Shown here one piece after another: positions 26,420 through 35,505 of a stretch of 64,000 nt of DNA. Each line of letters opens with the position of its first letter. Position 1 is the first letter of the stretch. This stretch comes from Paraburkholderia caribensis. GTDB taxonomy: Bacteria > Pseudomonadota > Gammaproteobacteria > Burkholderiales > Burkholderiaceae. The translations under genes were made by a program, and so were the position numbers. The stretch is taken from positions 1,798,001 to 1,862,000 of the forward strand of contig NZ_CP026103.1 in assembly GCF_002902945.1 (NCBI RefSeq). Reading direction: 5' to 3'. A model generated the notes under the pieces. It was given only the letters and a program-made list of their open reading frames with translations. It was not told where the DNA came from and searched no databases.

Positions 26420-26917
26420 GGCTTTTCGCGTCGGTGGTCCCGTCGGACGAGACGCGGCGCGCCCTCTCGCTTCGATGCTCTAAGCATAGCAGTTGCGCGC
26501 GCCCTTCACAGGACGGACACGGCAAAACACACTTGAAGGAGCCGGAAGAATCGGGCCACGCGAGGCAGGTGCGGGCTTCCCGACAGTGCCACGCGTTTTG
26601 CGTTAAAATGTACGAACTAGTTAGTTTTATGTGAAGCGCGTCGTCGTTTCAGGCGCGTTCGCCTACATCGCATCCGTCGCGCCCCAGCCATCGCCCGGTG
26701 CGCGATGCGGCGATGCTCACGGCTCAGTGCAAAGAGGCTTCGCGCCGTTAGAAGCGCGTGCCAATGCGTGCTGCGTAAGCTCCGACCGAACTCCCGCCCG
26801 AGCCAACCCGTCTCGATGGAAGCGAACGCGCGTCGACCTCGAGGCCGGCTGCACGCGAACGCCTGGCCCCGTGGCGCTTCGCATACCCCAACTTTTGCGT
26901 ACCCATAAAGACAAGCA
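26420..26917. other. Intergenic region upstream of the glucose dehydrogenase, with a TetR-like palindrome
   Basis: About 500 bases with no supported gene. An AT-rich promoter-like patch holds the imperfect palindrome ACGAACTAGTTAGT at 26612-26625, whose AACTAGTT core resembles TetR-family operators. A TetR gene is not adjacent. The long leader between this patch and the gcd start shows no further obvious structure. Confidence 0.4.
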
Positions 26918-29338
26918 ATGTCCAAGCAACCTCAAACTAAGCCACTATCGACGACGGCCCGCGTCGGCCTGGCGCTCGCCGGCGCGCTCGGCCTGCTGCT
27001 CGGCCTGTACTTCGCGATCGGCGGCGCGCTGCTCGTCGCACGCGGCGGCACCTGGTATTACCTTCTGATGGGCCTCGCCGTCTGCGCGACGGGCATCCAG
27101 CTCGTGCGACGCAAATCGAGTGCATGCGTGATCTTCGCGCTCGTGATCGTCGCGACCGTGTTGTGGGCAATCTGGGAAAGCGGATTCGACTTCTGGCCGC
27201 TGCAGGCCCGCATCTTCATGTTCACGATGATCGGCATGCTGCTCGCGCCCGTGTACCCCGCGTTGCGCCGCTTCCAGGGCAAGCGCCCGGCGAAGGGCGC
27301 CGCGTGGACGGCGGGCCTCGCGCTGCTCGCGTGCAACGCGCTGTTCGTGTACGGCATGTTCGTGCCGCACGGCACGTTCGGCACCGGGACCAACGCGATC
27401 GACGCCAGGGGCGATGCCGGCCCCGGCGACTGGTCGGCGTACGGCCACTCGGCGGGCGGCGACCGCTTCGTGGGCTCCTCGCAGATCGATCGCAACAACG
27501 TGAAGAACCTGCAGGTCGCATGGACCTACCACACGGGCGACGTGCCCGTCAGCCCGGGAGGCGGCGGCGCGGAAGATCAGGAAACGCCGCTGCAGATCGG
27601 CGACACGCTGTTCCTGTGCTCGCCGCACAACACGGTCATCGCGCTCGACGCCGCGAACGGCCGCGAGAGATGGCGTCATCAATTCCCGACCAGAACGACG
27701 GTCTGGGTGCGCTGCCGTGGCCTCGCGTATTTCGACGCGACGAAACCCGTGCAGCAGCCGAGCGTCGCCGGTTCGACGCCCGTCACGCCCGTCGCGCTGC
27801 CGGACGATCACGCCGCCTGCCGCCGCCGCATCTACATGAACACGATCGACGCGCAACTCGTCGCGCTCGATGCGGACACGGGCAAGCTGTGCGAGGACTT
27901 CGGCAAGCACGGCGTGATCGATCTCAAGGCCGGCCTCGGCCACGCGGCGAGCCCGCTATACGAACTGACGTCGCCGCCGACCGTCGCGGGCACGACCGTC
28001 GTGACGGGCGGGCGCGTCGCGGACAACGTGTCGCTCGACATGCCCGGCGGCGTGGTGCGTGGCTTCGACGTGATCACGGGCACGATGAAGTGGGCGTTCG
28101 ATCCGGGCAACCCGCAAGACAAGCAGGCGCCCGCGCCCGGCAAGACCTTCGTGCGCTCGACCCCCAATGTGTGGGCGCCGATGTCGTACGACGCCGCATC
28201 GAACACCGTGTACATGCCTGTCGGTAGCGCGGCGATCGATCTGTGGGGCGTGAAGCGCACGAGGCTCGATGAATCCTACGGCGCCTCGATTCTCGCGCTC
28301 GACGCAACCACCGGCGCCGAGAAGTGGCACTTCCAGACGGTCCACCACGATCTGTGGGACTACGACGTGCCGATGCAGCCCACCCTCGTCGATTTCCCCG
28401 TCGACGGCAAGACGGTGCCGGCGCTGATCGTCGGCACGAAGATGGGCCAGTTGTTCGTGCTCGATCGTCTGACGGGCAAGCCGCTGACGAAGGTGATCGA
28501 ACAACCGGTCAAGTCCGCGACGGTTCCGGACGAACCGTATGCGAGGACCCAGCCGTTGTCGGTCGGCATGCCGCAGATCGGCGCCGATGTGCTGAAGGGC
28601 TCCGACATGTGGGGCATGACGCCCGTCGATCAGATGATGTGCCGCATCATCTTTCACGGCATGCGCTACGACGGACTGTTCACCGCGCCGGACACGGACA
28701 CGTCGCTGAGTTTCCCCGGCTCGCTCGGCGGGATGAACTGGGGCGGGCTGTCGTACGATCCGAACGCGGGCATGATCTTCGTGAACGACATGCGCCTCGG
28801 GCTGTGGGTTCATCTCGTCAAGGAAGAGCGCAAGGGCGGCACGTCGAACGGCAACGAAGCCGTCAACGCGGGCATGGGCGCGGTGCCGCTCGGCGGCACG
28901 CCGTATTCGGTGACGAAAGACCGCTTCTTCTCGCCGCTCGGCATTCCGTGCCAGAAGCCGCCGTTCGGCAGCCTGACGGCGATCGATCTGAAAACGCGCA
29001 GCATCGCGTGGCAGGTGCCGCTCGGCACGGTGCGCGACACGCGCCTGTGGGGCGTGCAGATGCACATGCCCACGCCGATCGGCATGCCGACGATCGGCGG
29101 TTCGCTCAGCACGGGCGGCGGCCTTGTGTTCTTCGCGGCGACGCAAGACTACTACCTGCGCGCGTTCGACAGTTCGACGGGCAAGGAAGTCTGGAAGGCA
29201 CGGCTTCCCGTGGGCAGCCAGGGCACGCCGATGAGCTACGTGCTCAACGGCAAGCAGTACATCGTGATCTCGGCGGGCGGCGCGCGTCAGTCGCCGGATC
29301 GCGGCGACTATGTGATCGCCTACGCGCTGCCGCAATAA
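26918..29338 (+). CDS. gcd: Membrane-bound PQQ-dependent glucose dehydrogenase
   Basis: An 806-residue quinoprotein. The N-terminal region (about residues 12-150) has five hydrophobic segments, as in Gcd. A PQQ beta-propeller domain follows, beginning near DWSAYGHSAGGDRF and including WRHQFPTRTTVWVRCRGL and YGASILALDATTGAEKWHFQTVHHDLWDYD. It oxidises glucose and other aldoses in the periplasm, passing electrons to ubiquinone. Length is normal for the glucose/quinate/shikimate dehydrogenase family; quinate dehydrogenase is the main alternative. It needs PQQ, and no pqq genes are in the window. Confidence 0.85.
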   Translation: MSKQPQTKPLSTTARVGLALAGALGLLLGLYFAIGGALLVARGGTWYYLLMGLAVCATGIQLVRRKSSACVIFALVIVATVLWAIWESGFDFWPLQARIFMFTMIGMLLAPVYPALRRFQGKRPAKGAAWTAGLALLACNALFVYGMFVPHGTFGTGTNAIDARGDAGPGDWSAYGHSAGGDRFVGSSQIDRNNVKNLQVAWTYHTGDVPVSPGGGGAEDQETPLQIGDTLFLCSPHNTVIALDAANGRERWRHQFPTRTTVWVRCRGLAYFDATKPVQQPSVAGSTPVTPVALPDDHAACRRRIYMNTIDAQLVALDADTGKLCEDFGKHGVIDLKAGLGHAASPLYELTSPPTVAGTTVVTGGRVADNVSLDMPGGVVRGFDVITGTMKWAFDPGNPQDKQAPAPGKTFVRSTPNVWAPMSYDAASNTVYMPVGSAAIDLWGVKRTRLDESYGASILALDATTGAEKWHFQTVHHDLWDYDVPMQPTLVDFPVDGKTVPALIVGTKMGQLFVLDRLTGKPLTKVIEQPVKSATVPDEPYARTQPLSVGMPQIGADVLKGSDMWGMTPVDQMMCRIIFHGMRYDGLFTAPDTDTSLSFPGSLGGMNWGGLSYDPNAGMIFVNDMRLGLWVHLVKEERKGGTSNGNEAVNAGMGAVPLGGTPYSVTKDRFFSPLGIPCQKPPFGSLTAIDLKTRSIAWQVPLGTVRDTRLWGVQMHMPTPIGMPTIGGSLSTGGGLVFFAATQDYYLRAFDSSTGKEVWKARLPVGSQGTPMSYVLNGKQYIVISAGGARQSPDRGDYVIAYALPQ

Positions 29339-29430
29339 CGCGTGCAGTGCGAGTCCGATGCGCGTGCGTTCGCTGCGCGCATCGGACGCTGGCCGGCGTG
29401 CCGGTTTCGCACAGACTCCTCTCTTCCCTC

Positions 29431-30474
29431 ATGAAACGTTCATTACTTGCGTCGCCTGCTGTGCGACGCACGTCCATTGCATTCGCCGCGCTCGCCGCGC
29501 ACGCCGCCAGCGCTCACGCGCAAGCGTCCGTCACGCTGTACGGCGCACTCGATACCAGCATCGAAATCACCAATCCGGGCGCGGGCTACGTCGCGCGCAT
29601 GGATTCCGGCGCGTATCGCGGCTCGCGGGTGGGACTACGCGGCGCGGAAGATATCGGCAACGGTGTGCAGATCGTGTTCGACCTGGAGAATGGATTCAGC
29701 TCGGGCAACGGCTCGCTTGCCGTCGCGAATACGATCTTCAATCGCCAGGCGTGGATCGGCGCAACGACGCCGTATGGCGCTGTGCGCATCGGTCGCCAAT
29801 ATTCGCCGATTTACATCCCGTTCAAGGGACAACTCGACGCGTTCGGTGCAGGCACGATCGCCTCGGGCCTGAACAATCTGTCGAAGATCACGCCGTACGC
29901 GAGCAACGCGATCACCTATCTGTCACCCGAATTCCACGGCTTCTCGACGACACTGATGGCGATGGTGCGCGACGCCGCCGACGGAGACGGCAACGGCCTC
30001 GCGGGACATATCGAAACCTTCGCGTGGCGCAACGGCCCGTTGCGGGTTTCCTATGCGCATCAACAGACGCATGGCGACGGCGCGTTGCGGGCCAATCTTG
30101 GCGGCATGTCGTACGCGTATGGGGCGTTGACCGGCTTCGTCTCGTTCTTCAATGGCGACGGCGGCACGCCGCGTTATCACAACGACGGTGTGTCGGTGTC
30201 GGCGCGCTACGCGGTCAATGGGCGGTTTCGCGCTTCGCTCGGCTATGCGTATCTGCGCGATCGCTCGGGCGGCGACAATAATGCCGACCAGTTTAGCGCT
30301 GCCTGTGAATATGATCTGTCGAAACGCGTATTGCTTTATGCGAGCGCGGGCTGGTTGAGAAATCATGGGCAAGGTGAATTCACGCTCAAGGGTGTGAATG
30401 TCACGGGACTAACGCCGTCGTGGCCGGGGGCGGCGGTGCGAGGCGTGCAGTTGGGGGTGATTGATCGCTTTTAG
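29431..30474 (+). CDS. OmpC-like outer-membrane porin
   Basis: A 347-residue porin. A signal peptide ends near residue 31 (SAHAQ|ASVTLYGALDTSIE), and porin signatures such as SRVGLRGAEDIGNGVQIVFDLENGF follow. The C-terminal residue is Phe (VIDRF). It is distinct from the porin in the sulfo-ED cluster. It lies 92 bases after gcd on the same strand and may serve general solute uptake. The TTTTGGG array begins 29 bases after its stop. Confidence 0.85.
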   Translation: MKRSLLASPAVRRTSIAFAALAAHAASAHAQASVTLYGALDTSIEITNPGAGYVARMDSGAYRGSRVGLRGAEDIGNGVQIVFDLENGFSSGNGSLAVANTIFNRQAWIGATTPYGAVRIGRQYSPIYIPFKGQLDAFGAGTIASGLNNLSKITPYASNAITYLSPEFHGFSTTLMAMVRDAADGDGNGLAGHIETFAWRNGPLRVSYAHQQTHGDGALRANLGGMSYAYGALTGFVSFFNGDGGTPRYHNDGVSVSARYAVNGRFRASLGYAYLRDRSGGDNNADQFSAACEYDLSKRVLLYASAGWLRNHGQGEFTLKGVNVTGLTPSWPGAAVRGVQLGVIDRF

Positions 30475-30503
30475 GGGGGGTTCATTGCGTTGCCGTTCGG
30501 TGG

Positions 30504-30593
30504 TTTGGGTTTTGGGTTTTGGGTTTTGGGTTTTGGGTTTTGGGTTTTGGGTTTTGGGTTTTGGGTTTTGGGTTTTGGGTTTTGGGTTTTGGG
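30504..30593. repeat. Tandem TTTTGGG heptamer array, 12 copies
   Basis: Twelve perfect copies of TTTTGGG (30510-30593) preceded by a six-base partial unit. The plus strand has twelve evenly spaced GGG runs, so it can form G-quadruplexes. Copy number is likely to vary by slippage. It is noncoding; the protein-like readings of its frames are artefacts. Confidence 0.95.
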
Positions 30594-31235
30594 CTGGCAT
30601 CCGCGATTTGTTAGCTCGCTTCACGCGTCGGTGTTCTGGGGTTTTCGCTGGCATCCGCGTTACGTTAGCTCGCTTCACGCGTCGCCCCTGTGCGGGGCGG
30701 CACCTACTTTTCTTTGCCGCCGCAAAGAAAAGTAGGCAAAAGAAAGCGGCTCACACCGCCAATTCTTGACCTTTGCCCACGGGCCCCCAACGTCCCCACA
30801 CTTCACACACCCGTGGCCCTGGTTGGTGCCCGTTGCCAACGCTTCGAACAAACGCCTCACCCGCTTCAATTACCCGTACCCGGGCCAGCGGCAGCGAATG
30901 GTATGTGCCGCCCAGGTGGCAAACTGTGTGTAGGTTGTCGCGTCGTATATCTTGGCGCTCTTACAGGGTGGGACGCGTGCGCTATCGGTCCGGAGTGAAG
31001 CGTGTGGAGCACCGAGGGCCGACACACAGTTTGCCACCTGGGCGGCGGTGGACTGTCTGGCACGGCATGGTATGACGCGGGTGTGTGAAGCGGGTGAGGC
31101 GCTCATTCAGCGCGTTGGCAACGAACATCAGTCACGTGGTTGCCGTGTGAAGCGTAAGAACCTTTGGGGGCCCTCAGGCAAGTATTAGCGCTGGCGGTGT
31201 GAGCCGCTTTCTTTTGCCTACTTTTCTTTGCGGCG
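30593..31235. repeat. Left part of a large palindromic repeat element
   Basis: Two 38-base direct repeats (30593-30630 and 30647-30684, beginning GCTGGCATCCGCG) are followed by a GC hairpin and a 15-bp hairpin. Further in, a perfect 24-bp inverted repeat occurs at 30908-30931 and 31022-31045. The outer flanks also mirror one another: the start (CCTACTTTTCTTTGCC, then AAAGCGGCTCACACCGCC) recurs inverted near 31195-31230. The mirrored end continues after the insertion sequence at 32615-32690. Such elements are known as multi-copy intergenic repeats in Burkholderia-group genomes. Confidence 0.8.
30703..30736. terminator. Strong hairpin inside the palindromic repeat
   Basis: Perfect 15-bp stem CCTACTTTTCTTTGC / GCAAAGAAAAGTAGG with a four-base loop. 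It may serve as a bidirectional terminator downstream of the porin. An inverted copy of this hairpin at the far side of the element is the one split by the insertion sequence. Confidence 0.6.
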
Positions 31236-32606
31236 GGGCCTATCCGTCATTTTGTGGGCGAGGCATATCATGAGAGGTAAAAGTCATGGATATGCCAATG
31301 AAGAAGAAACGCACGGTGGCGTCTCAGGCAGCGGCCCGAGGGCCGCTGCCTGAACTGCCCAAAGCGCTGCTGGACGAGCTGGTCAAGGGGCCGATGACGC
31401 CGACCGAGGTGCAGGATCTGATGCTGGCGTTTAACAAGGCGATTATCGAACGCGCGATGGGTGCGGAGATGAATCTGCATCTGGGGTATCCACCGGGCGA
31501 ATCCAAACCCGCTGGCCAGGCCAACGAGCGCAACGGCGCCAGCCGCAAGACGGTCATCACCGATCGTGGCGTCGTCCGGGTCGAGTTGCCGCGCGACCGC
31601 GACGGCAGCTTCGAGCCGATCCTGATCCCCAAACACGAACGCCGCTTCACCGGCTTTGACGAGCGCATCATCGCGATGTACGCGCGTGGCATGAGCGTGC
31701 GCGAGATCCAGGCCTTTCTGGCCGAGAGCTACGGCACCGAGGTGTCGCCCGATTTCATCAGTTCGGTCACCGACGAGGTGATGGCCGAAACGCTGGCCTG
31801 GCAGAACCGTCCGCTCGAGACGATGTATCCGGTGGTCTTCTTCGACGCGTTGCGGGTCAAGATCCGCGATGACGGTGTGGTCAGCAACAAGGCGGTGTAT
31901 CTGGCTCTGGGCATTCAGGCGGACGGCCAGCGCGATGTGCTGGGCCTGTGGATTGAGCAGACCGAGGGCGCGAAGTTCTGGCTCAAGGTGTTCAACGAAC
32001 TCAAGACCCGCGGCTGCCAGGACATCCTGATTGCGGTCGTTGACGGCCTGAAGGGGCTGACCGACGCGATCGGCGCAGCTTACCCGAAGACGGCGGTGCA
32101 GACCTGCATCGTGCATCTGATCCGCAACAGCCTGGAATACGCTGGCTGGAAGGACCGCAAGGCTGTCGCCCAGGCGCTGCGTCCGATCTACGCAGCTGCC
32201 AGCGAAGAGGCAGCGAAGCAGGCTCTGCAGGCCTTTGCTGATGGGCCATGGGGCGCGAAATACCCGACTATCGTGCAGTCCTGGCAGCGCGCCTGGGAGC
32301 ACGTCACGCCGTTCTTCGTGTTTCCACCCGAGATCCGGCGGGTCGTGTACACCACGAACGCCATTGAGAGTCTGAACATGCAGTTGCGCAAGATCATCAA
32401 GACCCGCGGTCACTTCCCCAATGACGAGGCTGCAATCAAGCTACTCTGGCTGGCATTGCGCAACGTCCTGACCAAAAACGTGCGCTCAGCCTTCGACTGG
32501 AAGTCAGCCATGAACCAGTTTGCTATTCTGTTTGGCGATCGATTTACGCAGGCGCGCGGCTAACGATTCCTTTAACCGCCTCGCCCACAAAAATGCGGAC
32601 AGGCTC
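31236..32606 (+). mobile_element. Complete IS256-family insertion sequence
   Basis: 1371 bases bounded by related terminal inverted repeats: the left end reads GGGCCTATCCG, the right end inverted reads GAGCCTGTCCG, and both continue to a shared TTTTGTGGGCGAGGC. It is flanked by an 8-bp target duplication TTGCGGCG (31228-31235 and 32607-32614). Joining the flanks rebuilds an intact hairpin, so the insertion is clean. Transposase and ends look intact, so it may still be active. Confidence 0.9.
31286..32563 (+). CDS. IS256-family (Mutator-type) transposase
   Basis: A 425-residue transposase. Family markers include QANERNGASRKTVITDRG, GMSVREIQAFLAESYGTEVSPDFIS, and the DDE catalytic residues in VVFFDALRVKIRD (Asp), IAVVDGLKG (Asp) and TTNAIESLN (Glu). 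Length is normal for full IS256 transposases, with no frameshift. The ATG at 31286 follows AGAGGTAA; a second ATG six bases on is possible. Confidence 0.95.
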   Translation: MDMPMKKKRTVASQAAARGPLPELPKALLDELVKGPMTPTEVQDLMLAFNKAIIERAMGAEMNLHLGYPPGESKPAGQANERNGASRKTVITDRGVVRVELPRDRDGSFEPILIPKHERRFTGFDERIIAMYARGMSVREIQAFLAESYGTEVSPDFISSVTDEVMAETLAWQNRPLETMYPVVFFDALRVKIRDDGVVSNKAVYLALGIQADGQRDVLGLWIEQTEGAKFWLKVFNELKTRGCQDILIAVVDGLKGLTDAIGAAYPKTAVQTCIVHLIRNSLEYAGWKDRKAVAQALRPIYAAASEEAAKQALQAFADGPWGAKYPTIVQSWQRAWEHVTPFFVFPPEIRRVVYTTNAIESLNMQLRKIIKTRGHFPNDEAAIKLLWLALRNVLTKNVRSAFDWKSAMNQFAILFGDRFTQARG

Positions 32607-32760
32607 TTGCGGCGGCAAAGAAAAGTAGGTGCCGCCCCGCACAGGGGCGACGCGTGAAGCTAGATAACGAATCGCGGATGCCCGCGAAGAAGCCATATCG
32701 CGGATGCGAGCAAAAACCCGCAAACACCCCAACCCGCTTGCGCAGCAAAAAAAACCCTCC
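32607..32760. repeat. Right part of the interrupted palindromic repeat element
   Basis: After the duplicated TTGCGGCG, the hairpin arm GCAAAGAAAAGTAGG resumes. It is followed by an inverted version of the GC hairpin and of the 38-base repeat (32648-32685, then a partial second copy to about 32710). It mirrors the left end near 30593-30736, closing the palindrome. The last 50 bases before the aldo/keto reductase stop hold a run of A residues (a terminator-like T run on the minus strand). Confidence 0.75.
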
Positions 32761-33597
32761 CTAATCCCATTGCGGCGCAAACCCAGGACTCACAAGCCGC
32801 TCGCCTTTCGGCAACGCGGCAATCACCGCGCGATCTTCATCGTCGAGCCGAACCTCAACCGATGCAAGATTCGACATCTGATTCCCCGCACCACTCGCCT
32901 TCGGCACCGCAGCAACTTTCTCCTGCTCGAGCAGCCAGGCCAACGCAACCTGCGTCGGCAGCACACCATGCTTGCGCGCAATATCAACGACTGCAGGAAT
33001 CTCCGACACACGATTGCGCGCCAGCGGACTATATGCCGTCAACGCCATCTCATGCCGCCGCGCGAAATCGAGCAACTTCGACTGACCGAGCGTCACGTGA
33101 TACTCGACCTGAATCGCCGCAAGCGGCGCGCCGATCGTCTCGACGGCCTCACGCAGCAACGGCAACGGAAAGTTCGCAACACCAATCGCCCGCGCGAGCC
33201 CGCGCTCCTTCAGCGCAACGAGTGCATCGAGCGAACGGCGCAGATCCATGTCCTGCGTCGGCCAGTGAATCAGGAACAGATCCACGTACTCGCTACGCAA
33301 GTCTCGCAACGAGCGCTCGCATGACGCGCGCAGCGCCTGCGGTTCGAGTTGATCCCACCAGACCTTGCTGGTCACGTGGATCTGCTCGCGCGGCACCGGC
33401 GACGCAGCAAGCGCCGCGCCGACCGCATCTTCGTTCTGATAGCCAGCTGCCGTGTCGATATGCCGATAGCCAAGTTCGAGCGCCTGAACGACTGCGCGCG
33501 TGCACTCTTCACCGACCATCGGCCAGGTGCCGAGGCCGAGCTTCGGCATGTCGAGGCCGTGTCGGTTGACGATGTGTTCCAAGCGTTGTTTCTCCAT
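32761..33597 (-). CDS. Aldo/keto reductase
   Basis: A 278-residue AKR. The active-site tetrad is visible: Asp in HIDTAAGYQNE (with Tyr), Lys in VTSKVWW, and His in LIHWPTQD. The cofactor end PKASGAGNQMSNLAS marks NADPH binding. It resembles 2,5-diketogluconate reductase types, with wide substrate range for aldehydes and ketoaldoses. The ATG at 33597 gives normal length. It follows the amidohydrolase gene by 14 bases, so the two are probably one operon. Confidence 0.85.
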   Translation of the reverse strand: MEKQRLEHIVNRHGLDMPKLGLGTWPMVGEECTRAVVQALELGYRHIDTAAGYQNEDAVGAALAASPVPREQIHVTSKVWWDQLEPQALRASCERSLRDLRSEYVDLFLIHWPTQDMDLRRSLDALVALKERGLARAIGVANFPLPLLREAVETIGAPLAAIQVEYHVTLGQSKLLDFARRHEMALTAYSPLARNRVSEIPAVVDIARKHGVLPTQVALAWLLEQEKVAAVPKASGAGNQMSNLASVEVRLDDEDRAVIAALPKGERLVSPGFAPQWD

Positions 33598-33611
33598 CGT
33601 TGATAAGGGTG

Positions 33612-34451
33612 TCAAGATCGTCGAGCGTCGAAACCGAACAGGCGCCGCGGCGTTTCCCACTGAATCTGATGCCGGGCCTCCGCGTCGGGCACGATACGTT
33701 CGAACAGCGTCAGCAGCGGTCCATAGTCGAGCCGCTCCGGCGCGCGCAGAAACGGCCAGTCGGAACCCCACACGCAGCGTTGCGGGCCGAACGCAGCAAG
33801 CAGCGCATGCGCGTAAGGCCACGCGTCCTCATACGGATACGCGTTGCGCGAGTACTTTTGCCAGCCGGACAGCTTGACGCTCGCACGCGCGGAATCCGCG
33901 AGCCGCAGCAGCGCCTGGAAGCCTGGTTGAGCGACGCCCGCCTCGATGTCGGGCCGCCCGCCGTGGTCGATCACGAGTTGCGCTTCCTGCTGCGCGAGCC
34001 AGGGCGCCAGCGCGACCAGTTGAGCGCCGCACACCTGAATCTGCGCAAACATCCCGAGGTCGGCGAGCAGTGCAAACAGCGCACCTGCATCGCGCACGAG
34101 TTCGACACCTTCCATCGCCGGATTGAATGCGACACCGGCTACGCCTGCGTCACGCAACGCCAGAAGCTCGCTTCGGCCGATATCGTTATCGACCACCGCG
34201 ATGCCCCGAAAGCGATCCGGGTAAGTCTCCAGTGCGTCGAGCAGACAACGGTTGTCGGTCCGGTAGCCGCTCGTCGGGCCGACCAGCAGCGCATGCCGCA
34301 CGCCATACGCGTCCATCACGCGAACGAACTGCGCCGCCGTGCCGATCTCTTGCTGTGCAGGCCGGTACGCGGTGTCGTCCCGGTAGGGGAAGCGAACGGG
34401 GTCGAAGATATGGCAGTGGCAGTCGATCTTGTCTTCGTCGAATACGCTCAT
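33612..34451 (-). CDS. Amidohydrolase-2 family hydrolase (PDC/lactone hydrolase-like)
   Basis: A 279-residue TIM-barrel hydrolase. It has the early metal motif CHCHIFDP (residues 11-18), IDHGGRPD in the middle, and the late WGSDWPF motif. This group includes 2-pyrone-4,6-dicarboxylate hydrolase and sugar-lactone hydrolases such as L-fuconolactonase. Paired with an aldo/keto reductase and a divergent LysR gene, it likely acts in a small catabolic operon for a lactone or aromatic breakdown product. Exact substrate unknown. Confidence 0.75.
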   Translation of the reverse strand: MSVFDEDKIDCHCHIFDPVRFPYRDDTAYRPAQQEIGTAAQFVRVMDAYGVRHALLVGPTSGYRTDNRCLLDALETYPDRFRGIAVVDNDIGRSELLALRDAGVAGVAFNPAMEGVELVRDAGALFALLADLGMFAQIQVCGAQLVALAPWLAQQEAQLVIDHGGRPDIEAGVAQPGFQALLRLADSARASVKLSGWQKYSRNAYPYEDAWPYAHALLAAFGPQRCVWGSDWPFLRAPERLDYGPLLTLFERIVPDAEARHQIQWETPRRLFGFDARRS

Positions 34452-34562
34452 CTCAGGTTTCCTGTGCCGGCCGTCGTGTTCGCTGCGCGCAGCGCAAATC
34501 GCGGCACGGCAATGCTAATGGCTTGCCGTGCCGTTGTCGTATGCCGTGTTTAGGCTACCCTA

Positions 34563-34575
34563 TAACCTTTGGTTA
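34563..34575. promoter_or_regulatory. LysR-type binding site (T-N11-A) in a divergent promoter
   Basis: The 13-base inverted repeat TAACC-TTT-GGTTA fits the LysR box. It lies 25 bases before the LysR start and between the regulator and the divergent amidohydrolase operon, so autoregulation plus activation of the operon is likely. Confidence 0.65.
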
Positions 34576-34599
34576 ATCTCTGCACGATACGGAACAACG

Positions 34600-35496
34600 A
34601 TGCGTTTCAAGCTGCGACAGATGGAAGTGTTCCGCGCGGTGATGCTGACGGGTTCGATCAACGCGGCGGCGAAAATGCTGTACGTCTCGCAGCCCGCCGT
34701 CAGCAAGCTGGTCGCGCACACCGAGACGACGCTCGGACTGCGGCTCTTCGAGCGCGCCAAGGGCAGGCTCGTTCCGACGGCCGAAGCGCAGGCGCTGTAT
34801 CGCGAGGTCGAGCAGGTCTATCAATCGGCGCTGCGTGTCGATGAATTCGCGCGGGCGCTCGCGCTCGGCCCGGCCAGCCTGCTGCGCGTCGCGTGCAGCC
34901 CCTCGCTTGCGCCTGGCGTGGTCGCGCCCGCCATCGTCGAACTCAAGCGACAGTTGCCGGGGCTCAGCGTCGACTGGCATACCGCGCTGATGGCCGATTT
35001 GCCGCTCGAAGTGCTGAGCAAAACTGTCGACGTCGCCATCACGTCGCTGCCGATCGAGCACGAGCACCTGGAAGCCGTGCCGTTCATGCGCGGGCGAATG
35101 GTGTGCGCATTGCCGCCGGACCATCCCCTCGCCGCCCGCGAACGGATCGCGCTCGCAGACCTCGCACAAGAGCCGATGATCCTTTTCCGGCGCGACATCC
35201 CGTTCGGCACGATCATCGTGCGCGCATGCCAGCAGGCCAACGTCGAACTGACATCCGTGGTCGACGTCACGCGCGCCGATCAGGCGCTCGCACTCGTGCG
35301 CGGCGGACTAGGACTGGCGATCGTCGACGAGTTCGCGGCGGGCGATGTCGACTGTATCGTGCGTCCGCTCGTCGAGGATCTGGAAATGGTATCGACGTTC
35401 GTCTATTCGAAGTTCTCCCCGCCGTCACGCAGCGCGACCATGCTGATGCAAGCCGTCTGCCGGCGCGCCGCCGGACTCGGCAGACGGATCTGTTGA
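34600..35496 (+). CDS. LysR-family regulator of the amidohydrolase-reductase operon
   Basis: A 298-residue LysR protein. The helix-turn-helix is at about residues 17-40 (SINAAAKMLYVSQPAVSKLVAHTE). The effector domain has FGTIIVRACQQANVE and LVRGGLGLAIVDEF. It resembles the OccR/NocR/ArgP-like branch. The ATG at 34600 is chosen because the LysR box lies just upstream; an earlier start would read through it. Confidence 0.85.
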   Translation: MRFKLRQMEVFRAVMLTGSINAAAKMLYVSQPAVSKLVAHTETTLGLRLFERAKGRLVPTAEAQALYREVEQVYQSALRVDEFARALALGPASLLRVACSPSLAPGVVAPAIVELKRQLPGLSVDWHTALMADLPLEVLSKTVDVAITSLPIEHEHLEAVPFMRGRMVCALPPDHPLAARERIALADLAQEPMILFRRDIPFGTIIVRACQQANVELTSVVDVTRADQALALVRGGLGLAIVDEFAAGDVDCIVRPLVEDLEMVSTFVYSKFSPPSRSATMLMQAVCRRAAGLGRRIC

Positions 35497-35505
35497 GCCT
35501 CGAAG

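Noticed and set aside
30461..30769. Frames that read the heptamer array as Phe/Gly/Leu/Trp repeats
   Set aside because: The apparent protein repeat is a by-product of the TTTTGGG DNA repeat; there is no ribosome site or flanking domain.
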